A DNA stretch of 64,000 bases from Channallabes apus (GCA_030522415.1 CM060125.1:62001-126000); one strand, 5' to 3'; shown: positions 10,500-21,330, numbered from the stretch's first letter. Numbers and translations are program-made. The notes: generated by a model not told the origin, from the sequence alone.

Positions 10500-12035
10500 A
10501 TTCAATTCAATTCAATTTTATTTATATAGCGCTTTTAACAATGGTCATTGTCTCAAAGCAGCTTCACAAAAATTAAAGAAATTTAACAAATCATAATAAT
10601 AATAAATAAATAAATAAATAAAATAATAATAATAGAAAATAAATAAATAAAAACAAATAATAATAATAATTATAGAAAAGAAAATAATTGGAAGTGTGGA
10701 TGTGTGAGAAAAATGTGCAGATAATGAGACGAATGAATTAAATTTCTCTGATGAGCAAGCCAAGGGTGACGGCGACGGTGGCAAGGAAAAACTCCCTGAG
10801 ATGGCATTAGGAAGAAACCTTGAGAGGAACCAGACTCAACAGGGAACCCATCCTCATTTGGGCAACAACAGATAGAAATGATATAACATCTTGTGTGTTG
10901 TGCAGGTGAACATGTCAATTTAAATAATTTCTGTCATATTGAATTAAGACCAGTTCAGCATAGGGATGAGTCAGTAGGTGCAGAGGGCAGATGAGGTCTG
11001 GATCACTGGAAGCACAGGAGCAGCATGTGTAGCTCCAACCATCATAAAGCTGAATCCAGCTGGAGCTTGTCCTTCTCTGGATGCCTCAGGAACCTCGCAG
11101 GGTCGGCCTTTGTCTACTGAAGCTGGCAAAATCTCCCGATGCCTCGGGATGGGTAGAGAAATACAGAACAGATGGGGAGAATTAGCGTAGTTGCCATTCG
11201 GTATAGGTGTACTGGAGTATGAGTACTGGGATGAGTTATGTGTATGCCAGATTAAAAAGATGCGTCTTGAGTCTACTTTTGAACTGAGAAACCGTGTCTG
11301 CTCCCCGAACACTGTCTGGAAGGCTATTCCAAAGCTTTGGAGCTAAATATGAAAAAGCCCTACCCCCTTTTGTAGATTTTGAAATTCTGGGAACTACCAG
11401 AAGTCCGGAGCTTTGTGATCTTAAGGCGCATGGTGGATTGTAGCGCATCAGAAGACTGGTTAGGTATGTGGGAGCTAAACCATTTAAAGCCTTGTATGTA
11501 AGTAATACTATTTTGTAATTTATTCTAAACTGAACAGGTAGCCAGTGCAGGGATGATAATATTGGGGTTATATGATCATATTTTCTGGATCTAGTGAGAA
11601 CCCTGGCAGCTGCATTTTGGATTAACTGAAGCTTGTTTATTGAGGATGCAGGACAACCACCTAGTAATGCATTACAATAGTCCAGTCTGGAGGTCATGAA
11701 TGCGTGAACTAGTTTTTCTGCATCAGATACGGATAAGATGTTCCTAAGTTTAGCAATATTTCGAAGATGGAAAAAGGCTGTTTTTGTGATATTTGAAATG
11801 TGATTTTCAAAAGACAAGTTACTGTCTAATATTACTCCCAGATCTTTTACTGCTGAGCTGGTAATAACAGTACATCCTTCTAAGCGCAAGCTGAATTGTG
11901 AAAGCTGTGCTGGTTTTTGGGCCAATAAGTAATAAGTAAAAGTCTTATCTGAATTTAATAAAAGAAAGTTATTGGTCATCCAATCTTTTATGTCCTGGAC
12001 ACACTCAGTTAATCTAGACAACTTGGGTATTTCGT
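10500..12035 (-). mobile_element. L2-type LINE, family A, 5'-truncated
   Basis: This is a minus-strand L2-A copy with tail, 3'UTR and the C-terminal part of ORF2. It ends abruptly at 12035, where the neighbouring inverted-repeat element begins six bases later. It is close to identical to 2352-4519 over the shared part. Confidence 0.9.
11236..12021 (-). pseudogene. L2 ORF2 C-terminal fragment
   Basis: About 261 codons are left, starting downstream of the YADD box ([21 protein letters not shown]) and running through [31 protein letters not shown] and the normal end of the protein. A small deletion and frame disturbance lies around the [10 protein letters not shown] motif near 11930, where the sister copy reads through. 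The endonuclease and most of the reverse transcriptase are missing. Confidence 0.8.
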
Positions 12036-12515
12036 AATTGCCTACAATGGTTACTCAATCGGAATGGTTATTACCGTCGCGCTCACCGCCGTTTAAAGGC
12101 GAAAGCTGATTTATGGCTGCCAGGTGGCACAAAGTGACATTTTCATTCATCGCGGTAAATACAACAGTGATGGTAATTTCCACAACAAACATGAAAAATC
12201 TGAACCAGAGCTATTGATGTGTACTGTACAATAATGAGTAAAAAAATTATAGTAGATTTATTAACTGAAATAAATGACCATATTTCTGTCATTCCCCACT
12301 TAAGGGGGTGGGAGAATTTTCAAGGCCCACTCGTCAAACAAAATGATAACGAAATCGACCAAGTTTACTATTTATTGAAATATAAATTTCTAAACCAATA
12401 AGATCAAATAACACCAAGTTATTATTATAACAGGCTTACTTCGTCACTTATCTAGAGCTTGCTTTCAAAGAAGTCGAGTGGCTTATTAACGTGACTGGGG
12501 TATGTTGTCTCTAAT

Positions 12516-13109
12516 GCCTCTTTTCCACCGCATAGGACGGCACGACACCGTTCAGTCACTTCGGTTCGGCGCAGTTTGGCTCGGTTTGCGCTTCCACTGC
12601 AGTTTAGTAACGCTTTAGAGTGGGCGGGATTACTCACGTGTCGTTTTAGTTGCAGCGCCGCTACTGCCGTGACGTCAGCGTAAACGCGCCACAAACAAAC
12701 ACACAACAATGGAGCATATCGATGGCATGGTGTTCTTCATTCTCGGCATGTGGATGTTTTTAACAGCAAGACGAAGGAGTTTGTTTCAAAAGAGGCTGAT
12801 GGCAGCCAAAGAAAATTTTTGGTTAATACAAAAAGGTGCATCCGATCCTTCTCTGGCTGTTCTAAATATAGCGGTTCTGTTGTCTCGTGTCGCAAGTTCG
12901 GTGACGCGGTAATGACGATTTTCTCCGGCCAATCAGTGACCAGCAGAGTTTACACGTCACGTTTTGGTAACGGTTCGGCGCGCTTGGAACCTTGGCTGAG
13001 GTGGTACTAAAGAAAGGACCAGGTACCATGTACTGTTCCCAGTGGAAAAGCCCCCAAATGTGAGTTGAACTTAACCGTGTCGTGCCGTACTATGCAGTGG
13101 AAAAGCGCC
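12516..13109. mobile_element. TIR transposon nested in the left arm
   Basis: The ends are inverted copies: GCCTCTTTTCCACCGCATAG on the left and, inverted on the right, GGCGCTTTTCCACTGCATAG, both followed by a CGGCACGAC motif. The other arm near 17387 lacks the insertion and provides the empty site (GTCTCTAAGTGTC in inverted reading). A 67-codon frame at 12709-12912 (starting MEHIDGMVF) is unrecognised and may be a remnant of its protein. I cannot assign the superfamily with confidence. Confidence 0.65.
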
Positions 13110-13112
13110 ACA

Positions 13113-13183
13113 AGTGTCCGAGTGGTGCAGCGGTTAGAGCGCTCGGCCAGAGATCCACAAAGCGCTGGTTCGAATCCCGGGTG
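13113..13183 (+). repeat. tRNA-derived SINE head (A and B boxes)
   Basis: An internal polymerase III promoter is visible: an A box in AGTGGTGCAGCGGTTAG and a perfect B box GGTTCGAATCC, about 45 bases apart. The rest does not fold into an intact tRNA. The same head appears inverted at 17313-17387. Confidence 0.65.
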
Positions 13184-13189
13184 ATTATA

Positions 13190-13235
13190 GCAAAATTAAA
13201 ATAAAACAAAATAAAATGTTTTATTTTAATTTTGC
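13190..13235. repeat. Perfect 19-bp hairpin after the SINE head
   Basis: GCAAAATTAAAATAAAACA at 13190-13208 is the exact reverse complement of 13217-13235, with an 8-base loop. Related AT-rich hairpin sequence recurs at 13515-13575 and 17255-17300. Confidence 0.8.
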
Positions 13236-13321
13236 GCAGCATACTATAGAAAAAATAGCAAACAAACAAAAAAATTTAAAATTACAATGATTGAAGACAT
13301 AACAGAACATTTATTATTCAG

Positions 13322-13742
13322 AGCACGATATACAACCATAATGAGTCCCGTAACCGGCTTATACAGCTGTCATGTGACCAACGTATTTAACCGTGAGGAG
13401 TCCAGTGGCTGGCGTATACAGTTGTCGCGTTGAGACCGATGACCGACGGACATATCAGTGGCAGCTGCTTTACTGGTAGCGTGCGAGTTTGCTGTTTTTT
13501 CTATAGTATGCTGAGCAAAATTAAAATAAAACATTTTATTTTGTTTTCATTTAATTTAGCTATAATTAAAATAAAAAAAAATTTAAACAGCATCCCGCTG
13601 GATTCAAACCGGCAACCTCATGGTCTCTGAGCAAGCTCTCTAACCGCTGCGCCATTCAGAAGCTGTAACAGTGCTATTGATTTTATTCTTTTCAGTTGTA
13701 TAAGCCGGTTACGGGACTCATTGTGGTTATACTGTATACAGT
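13322..13742. repeat. Inverted repeat around a minus-strand SINE head
   Basis: 13328-13370 (GAGTCCCGTAACCGGCTTAT) pairs with 13690-13742, and 13240-13262 pairs with 13485-13507 (TTTTTTCTATAGTATGCTG). A minus-strand tRNA-like head lies in between at 13590-13660, with B box GGTTTGAATCC. The whole is a fold-back nest without coding sequence. Confidence 0.6.
13590..13660 (-). repeat. tRNA-derived SINE head, minus strand
   Basis: Inverted reading gives an A box in AATGGCGCAGCGGTTAG and a B box GGTTTGAATCC. It differs from the 13113 head in the region between the boxes, so it may be another SINE family. Confidence 0.55.
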
Positions 13743-13782
13743 GGCGGCTTTGCTAGTAGTGCCTTGCTTTTATAATGTGGAG

Positions 13783-13905
13783 CAAGCCCGAGATCATGTG
13801 AGCAAGTAACGATAGTAGTCTACTATCGTTACTCGTGAGCCGCCTATTCGTGCTGGCTGGCAATAATTAACGTTAATTTGATCTCGGGCTTGCTCACGAT
13901 GCTCA
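13783..13905. repeat. Nested palindromes with a 14-bp perfect core
   Basis: 13805-13818 and 13820-13833 are exact inverted copies (AGTAACGATAGTAG) with one base between them. Around them GCAAGCCCGAGATCA (13784-13798) pairs with TGATCTCGGGCTTGC (13880-13895). The DNA could extrude a cruciform. Confidence 0.75.
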
Positions 13906-14239
13906 ACATCTATAAAAATAGCAAAGTATTGTGTATAGAGTGATAAAAAAACTATCTAACGCATATTTTGATAAGGAAAATCTGTAAAGAACAGTAAGTA
14001 GTAAGAAGTAAGTAAGAAGAGGCCTGTGAATAGGGAGGGGTGCTATTTACAGTTATTTGTAGTTTATCTGAATGTAGAGGTGAGAGCTGGTCATCATAAT
14101 TTTCTTTAATAATGATTCATTCTATTTTTTTTTTTTTTATTCTGATAGTTTGCTCAATTTGTTTTTAGTTATTTATATATTTTAATTGGGATGCTTTTTA
14201 CTGTTACAAATTTAACTCTTGTCAAAATAATAAAAATGT

Positions 14240-15085
14240 TTCTTACAAGCCCTTGTTTTGTTGTTTGTGCTGTTGTTCTTTAATAATACAAATAATCAGA
14301 TACAAACAGTCTGTCTAAAGGAAAATTAACCAATGCTTTTTAACTCATCATTATGTGGATATTTTTCATGTTTGTTGGATGTGTAAATTATCATAATTGT
14401 AGTATTACTTTGCTACAACATATTGTTTTGACTTTATTATGACTTAAGCTCTGAATATATTTAAAAACCGAGACGACGGAAAATGTCAATTTGCGCCACC
14501 TGGCGGTCATTTCACGAATTATTTTGAAATGCTCCTGGTTTATTTTGGCCGCTGCCGCTTTCCACGGCGGTGAGTGCGACGGTAATGAGCAGTCTGGTTG
14601 TCACACCACTGTATACATTCAGAGAAACTGAATGAGCTGAAAGCTGAGCCTTTGTTTCACGACCGCGACACCCCTTTCTACAGTACAGTATCTCTTCCAT
14701 TTCAGTGATTAAAAAACGGTAAAAATGTCAATTTTGGAATCCACAGACGCTCAAACAGCAAAAGAACATGATAATAATAATCAAAATAATATTATTATTC
14801 TTTTTGCTTTTTATGTCCACCATTTAATAATGATTTAATTATCAATAATTAAAGCTGCTCACATCGCGCGCTTTCACTTTAAAAATGCAGTGTTTAATCA
14901 GCAAGTATATGTCGCCTCTCTTTATGATTGATAAATATTCTGACTGAAACAAATCTGCTCGTGTCGGCTCATATCGGGAGCATTTTTGATGAAAGAGGAG
15001 AGTAGAAGGGGAAAACTGAAAGTGTGTACAAACAACAGCACAATGCATGTGTGAATGGCTGAAACGTGGTTGTGAATAAACCTTT
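14240..15085. repeat. Partner arms of the outer element at 1-5189
   Basis: 14700-15085 is the inverted partner of 4945-4554, 1062-996 and 71-1. 14240-14613 is a direct partner of 4950-5189 and ends in GTCACACCACTGTA with GCGACGGTAAT upstream, one of the ACCGTCGC-type termini. Non-coding and AT-rich. Confidence 0.6.
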
Positions 15086-15895
15086 TAGTCAATGTACGTT
15101 AAATGTGTGCGCTGTTTAACTTTGCCGAGTTTTGATCTAAAGTCAGATGAACGCGCGCGCCGATATGAGAGATTCTTTCAGCAAACACATTTACAGGAGC
15201 ATTTACTTACATCTAAACTGAGTCATTTACATAAATCACAGTTCACATTTAAACAATTTATTCATACAGATGTACATGTTTTATAGGTTTGTTACTGAAG
15301 AACTTTGGCAGCGGGCACACCTAATAATAAATGGCGGATTATTATTATTATTTTTATTTATAGTTTTATATAAATAAAAATGCTTTTATAAATGTGGGCT
15401 ACTGTTATCTACTTCAAATATTTGTTAAAACAGCCAGGAAACTCACTCTGACCATTTTAATAATTCATTGATAAGTTAGTGATTCCTTTGGTTACGGCTG
15501 TGCTGATCATGTCATCTCGTCGTCAGTGAGCGCGCCTATACAGTAATTCACTTCTCATACGAATTACATAATCTAATATTTTTTTTCATTAGTTTATATT
15601 AAAGCAGATATTTCTCTTTCTATAAGTATATATTTTTCACGTCTGTGCGGCGAGTATACACGGAGTTTGGGTTCATTTTCTGACGCGCTCAAGTTCACCA
15701 AAATCAATACAGAACCCCGTTTACTTTATTTATTTAACAAAATCATACAGTTTTTTCGTCATTGTGTGTGCACCTAAATAAAAGTAGAGTCTTATAAAAG
15801 CTACAAATTTAAGGAACACAAAATATAAGATGACACAAGACCCTACACGTGTAGCCTTTCTACTGTAATTACACAGTTTACAACGTTTACGATTC
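15086..15895. other. No feature recognised
   Basis: About 0.8 kb of AT-rich sequence without a convincing reading frame, splice pattern, tRNA or terminal repeat. Confidence 0.5.
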
Positions 15896-15899
15896 TTAA

Positions 15900-16205
15900 A
15901 TTCGATCCTAAAAAACTGAATTTAATTTTAATTATAAATTTGTACTGTAATGTTACTACTGTGATTATGAATTCGTTTATTTACAATGTTTCACTTTATT
16001 TTATCTGCAACGACGTGCAGCTGTGGACGACCTGCGCCTCATTAAGCCTGGAGAGAACGAACTGATGCCTGAGGCGTCAGTCTATAGTTATATAGCGCCA
16101 CTCAGTGGTAAAGGCCAGCAAACGCACAAACCCAAATGCTGACGCCATACACGCCATACACTGGCGACGGTAGAAGTCGCATACTGCCTGTGCACCCACT
16201 GTAGG
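15900..16205. repeat. Second copy of the right-arm terminus
   Basis: It aligns in direct orientation with about 17640-17910 through TTATATAGCGCCACTCAGTG and ends in CACCCACTGTAGG. This gives a tandem-like second terminus of the same family 1.7 kb upstream of the outer end. Confidence 0.65.
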
Positions 16206-16308
16206 TGAGAACAGCAGATTTACACCTGGGGAGGGTGAATAATTTGCATTTGAGTGTTGTCTGGCATTGATCTATCAGAGCCAAGTGAAAAGAAGCACAA
16301 TCAACCTA

Positions 16309-16428
16309 AACAGGTAAGCTGGAATAAAATCAGTAGCAGCATTAACTAAAGTAATTAGCATTAAAATAAGTAACTAGTTTACTAGCGTGAGCTAATGCTG
16401 CTACTGATTTTATTTCAGCTTACCTGTT
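16309..16428. repeat. 38-bp inverted repeat with splice-like ends
   Basis: 16309-16346 (AACAGGTAAGCTGGAATAAA onward) pairs with 16391-16428 with two mismatches and a 44-base loop. The left arm contains CAGGTAAG and the right arm TTTTATTTCAG. Confidence 0.8.
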
Positions 16429-16599
16429 CAGTTTTATTTCCATTTTTTTTTTATATTGTCTTTCAGTTTTATATGTTCATCTTGATGTCCTTTCCTTTGT
16501 TTTCTTGTATTGTTATTTTATACTAGTAACTGGTGTGCAGAAATTTCTCTGCATTAATGAGCCAATGTATTATGATGTGGGCTACTGTGGGCCACTTTT

Positions 16600-17112
16600 T
16601 GGTCCCAGTCCGCCCCTGGCCCACATGACATGACGGAATTAGGCACGGCTGGTGAGCTATCCTTGCTAATGATCCCGGGCTTGCACCACGTGCTATAAAA
16701 TACTTGTGGTTTGTTGGGTTACAATGAATTTTACTACGCGGTGTGAGTGTGACGGCCATCCGCGCACAGCAGCTCCTGCCTACGTCCGCTTGCGTTGGCT
16801 CTGCTATGACTGGACCGGCGTCTCCCATCTCTCGCTTCTTTTTTTCCCCTTTTTTCCATTTGCCCCGCTTGCATGCTGCACTTCCGCGTTGTTGCGCGCG
16901 CGTCGCAATCAAACTGCGTAGAAAAAATCCCCTGTAACCCAACAAACCCAGAGTATTTTGTAGCGCGGGGTGCAAACCCGGATAGCTTGCCAGCCAAGGA
17001 TAAAAAAAAGCCAAGGCTAGCTCACCAGCCATGGCCAATTCGGCGGCCCTGCTCCTTCGCATATCTGAAGGGGAGGATGCCTAACTAGTGAGCGAGGAGC
17101 AATATTGATTTG
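16600..17112 (-). mobile_element. LTR-like or fold-back block with internal inverted repeat
   Basis: In minus-strand reading it starts TGTCACGGCGTGCGCCC and shares the CTCCTCGCTCACTAGTTAGG stretch with the block at 9686. 16640-16735 and 16910-17040 are imperfect inverted copies of each other (GTTTGTTGGGTTACA with TGTAACCCAACAAAC). Reading frames here are overlapping and low confidence; I find no retroelement protein. Confidence 0.45.
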
Positions 17113-17312
17113 GGCGCACGCCGTGACAGGCTGAAAAAAAACTATTGTCCTCAAAAATGTAACAGATGAGGACTCTAGGATCAATGTGCAAAAAATATAT
17201 AATAAAACTATATAAGACTACATAGCCTTTATAAGACTCTACCTTAAGCGCACTTAAAACATTTTGTTTTATTTTAATTTTGCTATAATTAAAATAAAAC
17301 AATTTTAAAACA

Positions 17313-17387
17313 GCATCACCCAGGATTCGAACCGGCGCTTTGTGGATCTCTGGCCAAGCGCTCTAATCGCTGCACCACTCTGACACT
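17313..17387 (-). repeat. tRNA-derived SINE head in the right arm
   Basis: This is the inverted counterpart of 13113-13183: B box GGTTCGAATCC, then CACAAAGCGC, and an A box in AGTGGTGCAGCGATTAG. Its presence in both arms means the SINE was part of the segment when the inverted duplication arose. Confidence 0.65.
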
Positions 17388-17910
17388 TAGAGACAACACA
17401 CCCCAGTCACGTTAATAAGCCACTCGACTTCTTTGAAAGCAAGCTCTAGATAAGTGATGAAGTAAACCTGTTATAATAATAACTTGGTGTTATTTGATCT
17501 TATTGGTTTAGAAATTTATATTTCAATAAATAGTGAACTTGGCCGATTTCATTATCATTTAGTTTGACAAGTGGGGCTTGAAAATTCTCCCACCCCTTAA
17601 GTGGGGAATGACAGAAATATAGTCATTTATTTCAGTTAATATTGAATAAAATTTAATTCTACATTTGTACTGTAATTTTAGTACTGTGATTATGAATTCG
17701 GTCAACTACAGTGTTTCACTTGATGTTACGTGCAGTTCTAAAGTAGCGCGTCTCATGAATCCGGCAGAGAATGAACTAGGGCATGAGGCGTCAGTCTGTA
17801 GTTATATAGCGCCACTCAGTGGTAAAAGCCAGCAAATGCAGAAACCCTAAATGCTGTCGCCGAGCGCGGCGACGGTAAAACGAACGCTCCGATTAGGTGA
17901 CCACTGTAGG

Positions 17911-18216
17911 ACCTTTTCCATGACATGCCTTTTAGCTGCTGACACCACATTTTCATCTATGAAGATAAAGCCTTTTGTCCCCTGATGTCCACTGACAAAA
18001 GAGGAATTTGAAAATGATGGAACATTTGAACCACCAAACTAACAGTTATTTTAGATGTACATTATTAGTTTCAGTGGTTATGTGAGAGAAAATTGTTTTG
18101 TATTGCTTATATTTGATAAAACTTAAGATCATGGTTTAATTATATAAATATATATTTTATTATACATTTAATTATATACAAATAACATTTTATTTTATTG
18201 TGCATTTCAATAACAG
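17911..18216 (+). other. Intron sequence upstream of the sar1 exon
   Basis: Non-repetitive-looking AT-rich sequence leading to the acceptor CATTTCAATAACAG at 18203-18216. No upstream sar1 exon is visible here or anywhere in 1-18216. Confidence 0.6.
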
Positions 18217-18348
18217 GCGCTAATGACAGATGAAACTATTGGAAATGTGCCTATTTTGATTCTTGGTAACAAGATCGATAAGCCAGAGGCCATAAGTGAG
18301 GAGAGACTTCGTGAACTGTTTGGGTTATATGGCCAGACAACTGGCAAG
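18217..18348 (+). CDS. sar1: sar1 GTPase, penultimate coding exon
   Basis: This 132-base exon encodes 44 residues in phase 0, containing the G4 guanine-recognition motif NKID in [17 protein letters not shown] and ending [10 protein letters not shown]. The match is to SAR1A/SAR1B, the small GTPase that starts COPII coat assembly on the endoplasmic reticulum by recruiting SEC23-SEC24. The exon is bounded by AACAG/G and AAG/GTAAGA, canonical splice sites. Earlier exons carrying the P-loop and switch regions are not in the window, so the preceding intron covers at least the 18 kb of transposons upstream, or the gene is incomplete in this assembly. I cannot tell SAR1A from SAR1B from 82 residues. 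Confidence 0.93.
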
Positions 18349-18586
18349 GTAAGATGAGCCTCATTTCTGCACATATTTTATCATGTTTTTAATGTGGATT
18401 CTTTTTTTAAATATCAATTTTTTTTTATAAAGACTTTGTAAATCCTAGGCTAAGATAGTAAGCAATCTGAATACATGAAATATCACCTAAATTTGCCACT
18501 TAAATTTCTCAAGTTTCCCTGCAAGTAACTGCCAAAATGAAAGTTAAAATACCCTGTCTATTAGATGTTGTTTGCTCTTTTTCTAG

Positions 18587-18703
18587 GGCAATATTCCTCT
18601 GAAAGAACTAAATACCAGACCACTGGAAGTGTTCATGTGCAGCGTTCTAAAGAGACAGGGATATGGGGAGGGATTTCGCTGGCTTTCACAATACATTGAC
18701 TAG
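18587..18703 (+). CDS. sar1: sar1 GTPase, last coding exon
   Basis: This 117-base exon encodes the final 38 residues and the stop codon TAG. It includes the G5 region [18 protein letters not shown] and the invariant C terminus LSQYID, so the protein ends at the family's normal length. It follows a 238-base intron (GTAAGA ... TTTTTCTAG). The conserved phase and lack of disruptions indicate a live host gene rather than a processed pseudogene. The C-terminal segment is part of the GTPase fold, and the last residues are nearly invariant among vertebrates. Confidence 0.94.
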   Translation, partial: GNIPLKELNTRPLEVFMCSVLKRQGYGEGFRWLSQYID

Positions 18704-21010
18704 AGGTCCTACTTCAAGGAGGTGCACCAAGAACTGCCTATCAAAATTCCACCTCATATTTCATGTTCACTTCTTGTTCAGCCTGCCGTTACTCTCAAAA
18801 AAAAAAAAAAACCTGCAGTAGTCACTCAGTACAACTTGATTTAAATAAACTTTTATGGGGTAAGAAATTTAATCCAACAGTTATTTTTCTTAAAGCTTTT
18901 CTAAAGGAAGTGCATATTATTGTCTCAGTTTTCAAGCCAAATAGATTCATTAAAAAAATGTTTTTCTTTAAAGATTTTTCATATATGTGAAAATATATAG
19001 TATAAATACATATAATTCCAGTGGTATTGTCAGCCCCAGTTTATGCTTACCGATGTGAGAGATTAAAAAATGAGTTTGAAACCATTGGCAAATTCAGTTT
19101 TAATAGGATGCATGGTGTAATTTAATATATATACTTGCAATATGTTATGGAACTGCAGTTATTTTGAATATTGTGGCTGTTTTAAACAAAACAATAAGCT
19201 GACAAAAATTAAATTCGTCTTGCCGCTTTACCCAGTTTAAGATCCCTTTTTAATGTGATTATCAACTCAAACATGGATGTATGCAGGATATCTAGTAAAG
19301 ATGAAAAGCAAGATGTCAAGAATATTCTGATTCCACACTGATACTGGAATTTTAGATGGCCTCAGAGTGGCGCAGATCGCGAGTTCGATTCCCCGGTGAT
19401 GCTGTACCCTCTTGCAGCTGGAGGCCTAGAGAGGACTGATTGGCTGAGCTCTATCAGAGGGGAAGGATGAGAGGTGCTCTCACATTAATCACGGCTCTAC
19501 AGCCAATCAGGGGCGTCTCTGAGCTCATGCAAGCGTTAGGAGCAGATGGCGCTGTCCGCCAAGTGTGTTACGCTTCCCCCAACGAGCAGTGAACGAGCAG
19601 TTTGAAAAAGATGCGGTCGGCTGGCGTCACGTGGTTTGGTCTTCGGCCCTCCCAGCTGAGTGGTAGTAGCCTTAATGTGGGAGCCCCCTAGTGACGTGGA
19701 GGAATTGAACATGACTAAATTAGAGAGAAAACTCAGCTTCAACTTCCTGTTATTTAAAACTATTTAAAATACCATGTCAGATTACCCAGTTTTGTTTATG
19801 AACAAAAACAGATCGATTAAAATATGCTCCATTAAAGAAAGAAACATCATAAAACAAACAACTGAAGGAAGCTGTGATACAAGCCTAAAAAAAAGCATTA
19901 AACAGAGAAGTATGCAAAGATTTTCTGTCATCTTTGGGTTTCTTTCTTCAGGATGCATGCCCAATGAAGTTATGGTCAGGTTTTAGACTATCCAAGTCTT
20001 TAAAGTTTTTTTCCTTCCTGATACATTCTCTTATTTTGTTTGCAGTATATCTTTGGGTGATTGTCTTGTTGCATGTTGAAGTTCCTCTTAATTCGAATGG
20101 ATGCATTTCTCTGTAAATTAGCAGACAAAATGTTTCTAGACTTCTGAATTAGTTCTGCTGCTACCATCATAAGTTACATCAATAATAAAGAAGAGTAAAC
20201 CAATTTCAGGAGCAGCTATGCAAGCTTAAGCCATGACAATAACTGCATCATTCTTGACTGATGCTATATTTTAAAATCATGTGCAGAGCTTTTTCTTACT
20301 TTACAGTTTGGCCTTCCTCTCATTTTTCTAGATGTTAGTCTTGGTTTCAGATCTTTTGTGTTTTGTGTTGTCCCCTTTGCTCTTCTTATTCTTATTGCTG
20401 CTTGTGATATTGGCTTCTATTTTGCGCTCTAGGACTCTCTTTAACACAGTGGTATATGATGCCTTCATCTCTGCCATTGGAGATTTAAAAAAATTTTTGG
20501 GGGGTTTTCCTTACTGCAATCGCACTGTCAATACCTGCTCTCTGTTGTACACCATCAGTGCTTTTATTATTTTTTTTAGGATATTCTAGATTCAAGATTC
20601 TCTGGTTTTAAACAGTGTGTTCAAACAATAGGTGCCAGGCCAAGTTATTTAACATGCATCTAAATGTTTATCAGGAAATTAACTCTTTGTATTTAATTTC
20701 AACCCCAAACATGTTCACCAAATTAAAAACAAATAGAAGCAGAATTTGAGTGTAATTCTTTTGGAAGGTACTGCAAATCACCTGTAAATCATTTATGGTA
20801 TATCCAGCATGCAACTAAAGGAGATTTTAAAAACATGTAATTCATAAGAAATTATCCTCAAATAAAAATATAATTTAGACTTTAGACGTTATTTTTAAGG
20901 TTGTACAAGTAAATGTTTCTGTTCTGTATCATTCCATGAGCTGTTGCATGTAATGGAGAAACTCTGCATTATAAAAATTATTACATATTTAATAAATATA
21001 AAATGGTAAA
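18704..21010 (+). other. Probable sar1 3'UTR and downstream sequence
   Basis: AT-rich sequence after the sar1 stop. Polyadenylation-like hexamers occur at about 20183 (AATAAA) and 20991 (AATAAA); either could end the transcript. A SINE lies within it (19358-19730). About 19880-20280 resembles a dispersed fish repeat, but I cannot name it. No other coding exon is convincing. Confidence 0.45.
19358..19730 (+). repeat. tRNA-derived SINE with GGAGGAATTG 3' part
   Basis: A degenerate tRNA-like head (AGTGGCGCAG, then GAGTTCGATTCC) is followed by a GC-rich body and a 3' part containing CCCCTAGTGACGTGGAGGAA and TTGAACATGACTAAATT. The 3' part matches 1375-1440. It lies in the presumed sar1 3'UTR in sense orientation. 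Confidence 0.65.
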
Positions 21011-21162
21011 TCCTTACAGTGACAAAATGCTTTTCCTACAGTATGCATAATAACTGAAGGGTTTTATTGCAATCCTACTATATGTATTTGTATTCAGTGC
21101 CCAAGACATTTCACAACAAAATCTTCTTAAAGTGTAAACTTTGTACATTTTGGGATCTAGCG

Positions 21163-21330
21163 AATGGGCAGAGTTGGAAAGTAGCGAATTACATTTACTT
21201 GCGTTACTGTCATTGAGTAGTTTTTTTTTTGTGTACTTCTAATTTTTTTAAGTAGTTTTTAAAATGTATTTTACTTTTACTTAAGTATGTTTTGTTTGAA
21301 GTTTTATACTTCGCTACATTTGAAATCATA
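21163..21330. repeat. MITE end of the GTGGAAAGTA type
   Basis: The segment starting GAGTTGGAAAGTAGCGAATT and continuing with ACTTAAGTA-type motifs resembles a non-autonomous transposon common in fish. A related copy is at 61394-61560. The far end is not clearly defined here. Confidence 0.45.

Larger units (their letters stand above)
12041..17910. mobile_element. Composite fold-back element, inverted arms about 0.5-0.65 kb
   Basis: The left end CCTACAATGGTTACTCAATC and the right end, read inverted, CCTACAGTGGTCACCTAATC match, and both continue into ACCGTCGC. The arms stay complementary from 12240-12510 with 17395-17660, including CTTATCTAGAGCTTGC, and then through a tRNA-like SINE head present in both arms. 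Between the arms lie further nested inverted repeats, a 594-bp transposon and partial duplicates of the right arm (15900-16205). No transposase is visible. Confidence 0.6.

Noticed and set aside
13113..13183. Functional tRNA gene
   Set aside because: A and B boxes are present, but the acceptor and anticodon arms do not fold and the sequence is repeated as a SINE head.
16523..17062. 179-residue minus-strand frame
   Set aside because: It spans an inverted repeat and LTR-like block, has overlapping frames on both strands and no domain.
20332..20589. 85-residue hydrophobic frame in the sar1 3' region
   Set aside because: AT-rich, no start context or similarity; the hydrophobicity follows from T-rich sequence.
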